Origin: Kordia sp. TARA_039_SRF
GTDB taxonomy: Bacteria; Bacteroidota; Bacteroidia; Flavobacteriales; Flavobacteriaceae
Reading direction: 5' to 3'
DNA length: 64,000 bases
Assembly (NCBI GenBank): GCA_006383075.2
Contig: SMNH02000002.1
Span: forward strand, 59,020 to 123,019
Positions 63,747-64,000 of this stretch are shown here, in pieces. Every line of letters starts with the position of its first letter. Position 1 is the first letter of the stretch. The notes beneath the pieces are model-generated. The model did no database searches, had not been told where the DNA came from, and was given only the letters and a program-made list of their open reading frames with translations. The position numbers and the translations under genes were made by a program.

Positions 63747-63956
63747 GGGGAATTCCTTCCTGCTGATGTGCAACAACCTTTCCCCCACGGGGAATTCCTT
63801 CTCGCTGACGTGCAACACCCTTTCCCCCACGGGGAATTCCTTCCCGCTGATGTGCAACAACCTTTCTCTCACGGGGAATTCCCTCCTGCTGACGTGCGAC
63901 AACCTTTCCCCCACGGAGAATTCCTTCCCGCTGACATGCGACAACCTTCCGTCAAC
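63747..63956. repeat. 42-bp tandem repeat array, five units
   Basis: Units start with GGGGAATTCC at 63747, 63789, 63831 and 63873, and with GGAGAATTCC at 63915. Period is exactly 42 bp, with an internal CTGAyGTGCrACAACCTTTC phrase. Because 42 is a multiple of three, several frames on both strands stay open with 14-residue repeats. Whether any is coded is unclear, and the array may continue past the window. Confidence 0.9.
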
Positions 63957-64000
63957 AAGCAAAGGCATCTCGCAGCAGTGCGACTAGCTTCTGTCTAAGA

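Noticed and set aside
63720-63998. Coding repeat protein on either strand at the window end
   Set aside because: Several frames remain open because 42 is a multiple of three; no start context or upstream signal chooses one, so only the repeat is annotated.

Overview
The window looks like a chromosomal segment of a marine member of the Flavobacteriaceae. The evidence is a low-GC genome, TAnnTTTG-type -7 promoter boxes, a type IX secretion sorting domain, Bacteroidota-type membrane sensors with a LytTR output, LolA/LptF-type envelope genes, and many small RiPP precursors with a shared leader (MKKxxLKxLxLxKKxIsxL...GG). The precursor set resembles what is known from Kordia, but the genus is inference.

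Layout. 0-8 kb: lpdA, an Lrp regulator divergent from a methionine gamma-lyase-type enzyme, a tandem pair of small Cys-rich proteins, a YdjM-like membrane protein and an NhaC antiporter. 7.7-12.4 kb: peroxide defence (2-Cys peroxiredoxin, thioredoxin and a small partner; katG; tpx) followed by dgkA. 12.5-24.4 kb: an ftsK-lolA-lptF operon, a RibBA whose cyclohydrolase half has lost its active site, an aminotransferase, a nitroreductase, a thioesterase and tRNA-Ser(UGA), with RiPP precursors scattered between. 24.5-33.4 kb: a four-gene type I restriction-modification operon (hsdM, AAA-TOPRIM ATPase, hsdS, hsdR), preceded by a 131-bp tandem repeat array and strong terminators. 33.5-40 kb: an HU-like protein, six RiPP precursors in two opposed groups, an orphan FecE-like ATPase, a membrane-anchored LytTR regulator, and three copies of a structured noncoding RNA of about 115 nt, each with a sigma-54-type promoter and its own terminator. 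40-57 kb: GNAT, two paralogous membrane proteins, rmuC, an epimerase-like protein, a lipoprotein, a caspase-like peptidase candidate with a VIT/vWA protein, a HEAT-like protein, CotH, a thioesterase, a tiny T9SS protein, a lipase and a MoxR-vWA pair. 57-60 kb: proCBA. 60-64 kb: a signal peptidase-like protein, MarC and an OLD-type AAA-TOPRIM protein separated by covarying palindromes, then a 42-bp tandem repeat.

The strongest unexplained signals are four. (1) The three sigma-54-type small RNAs flank the RiPP/LytTR locus and have a covarying closing stem. (2) Two promoters, those of the lipoprotein gene and the VIT/vWA operon, have identical architecture: direct repeats with 21-bp period placed exactly 34 bp from a conserved -7 box. 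The proteins they drive share a C-terminal domain, which points to one regulon. (3) An AAA-TOPRIM gene is translationally coupled inside the type I RM operon. (4) Ten intact RiPP precursors and one decayed one are present, with no modification or export enzyme in the window.

Everything here was read by eye; no database search or folding program was run.
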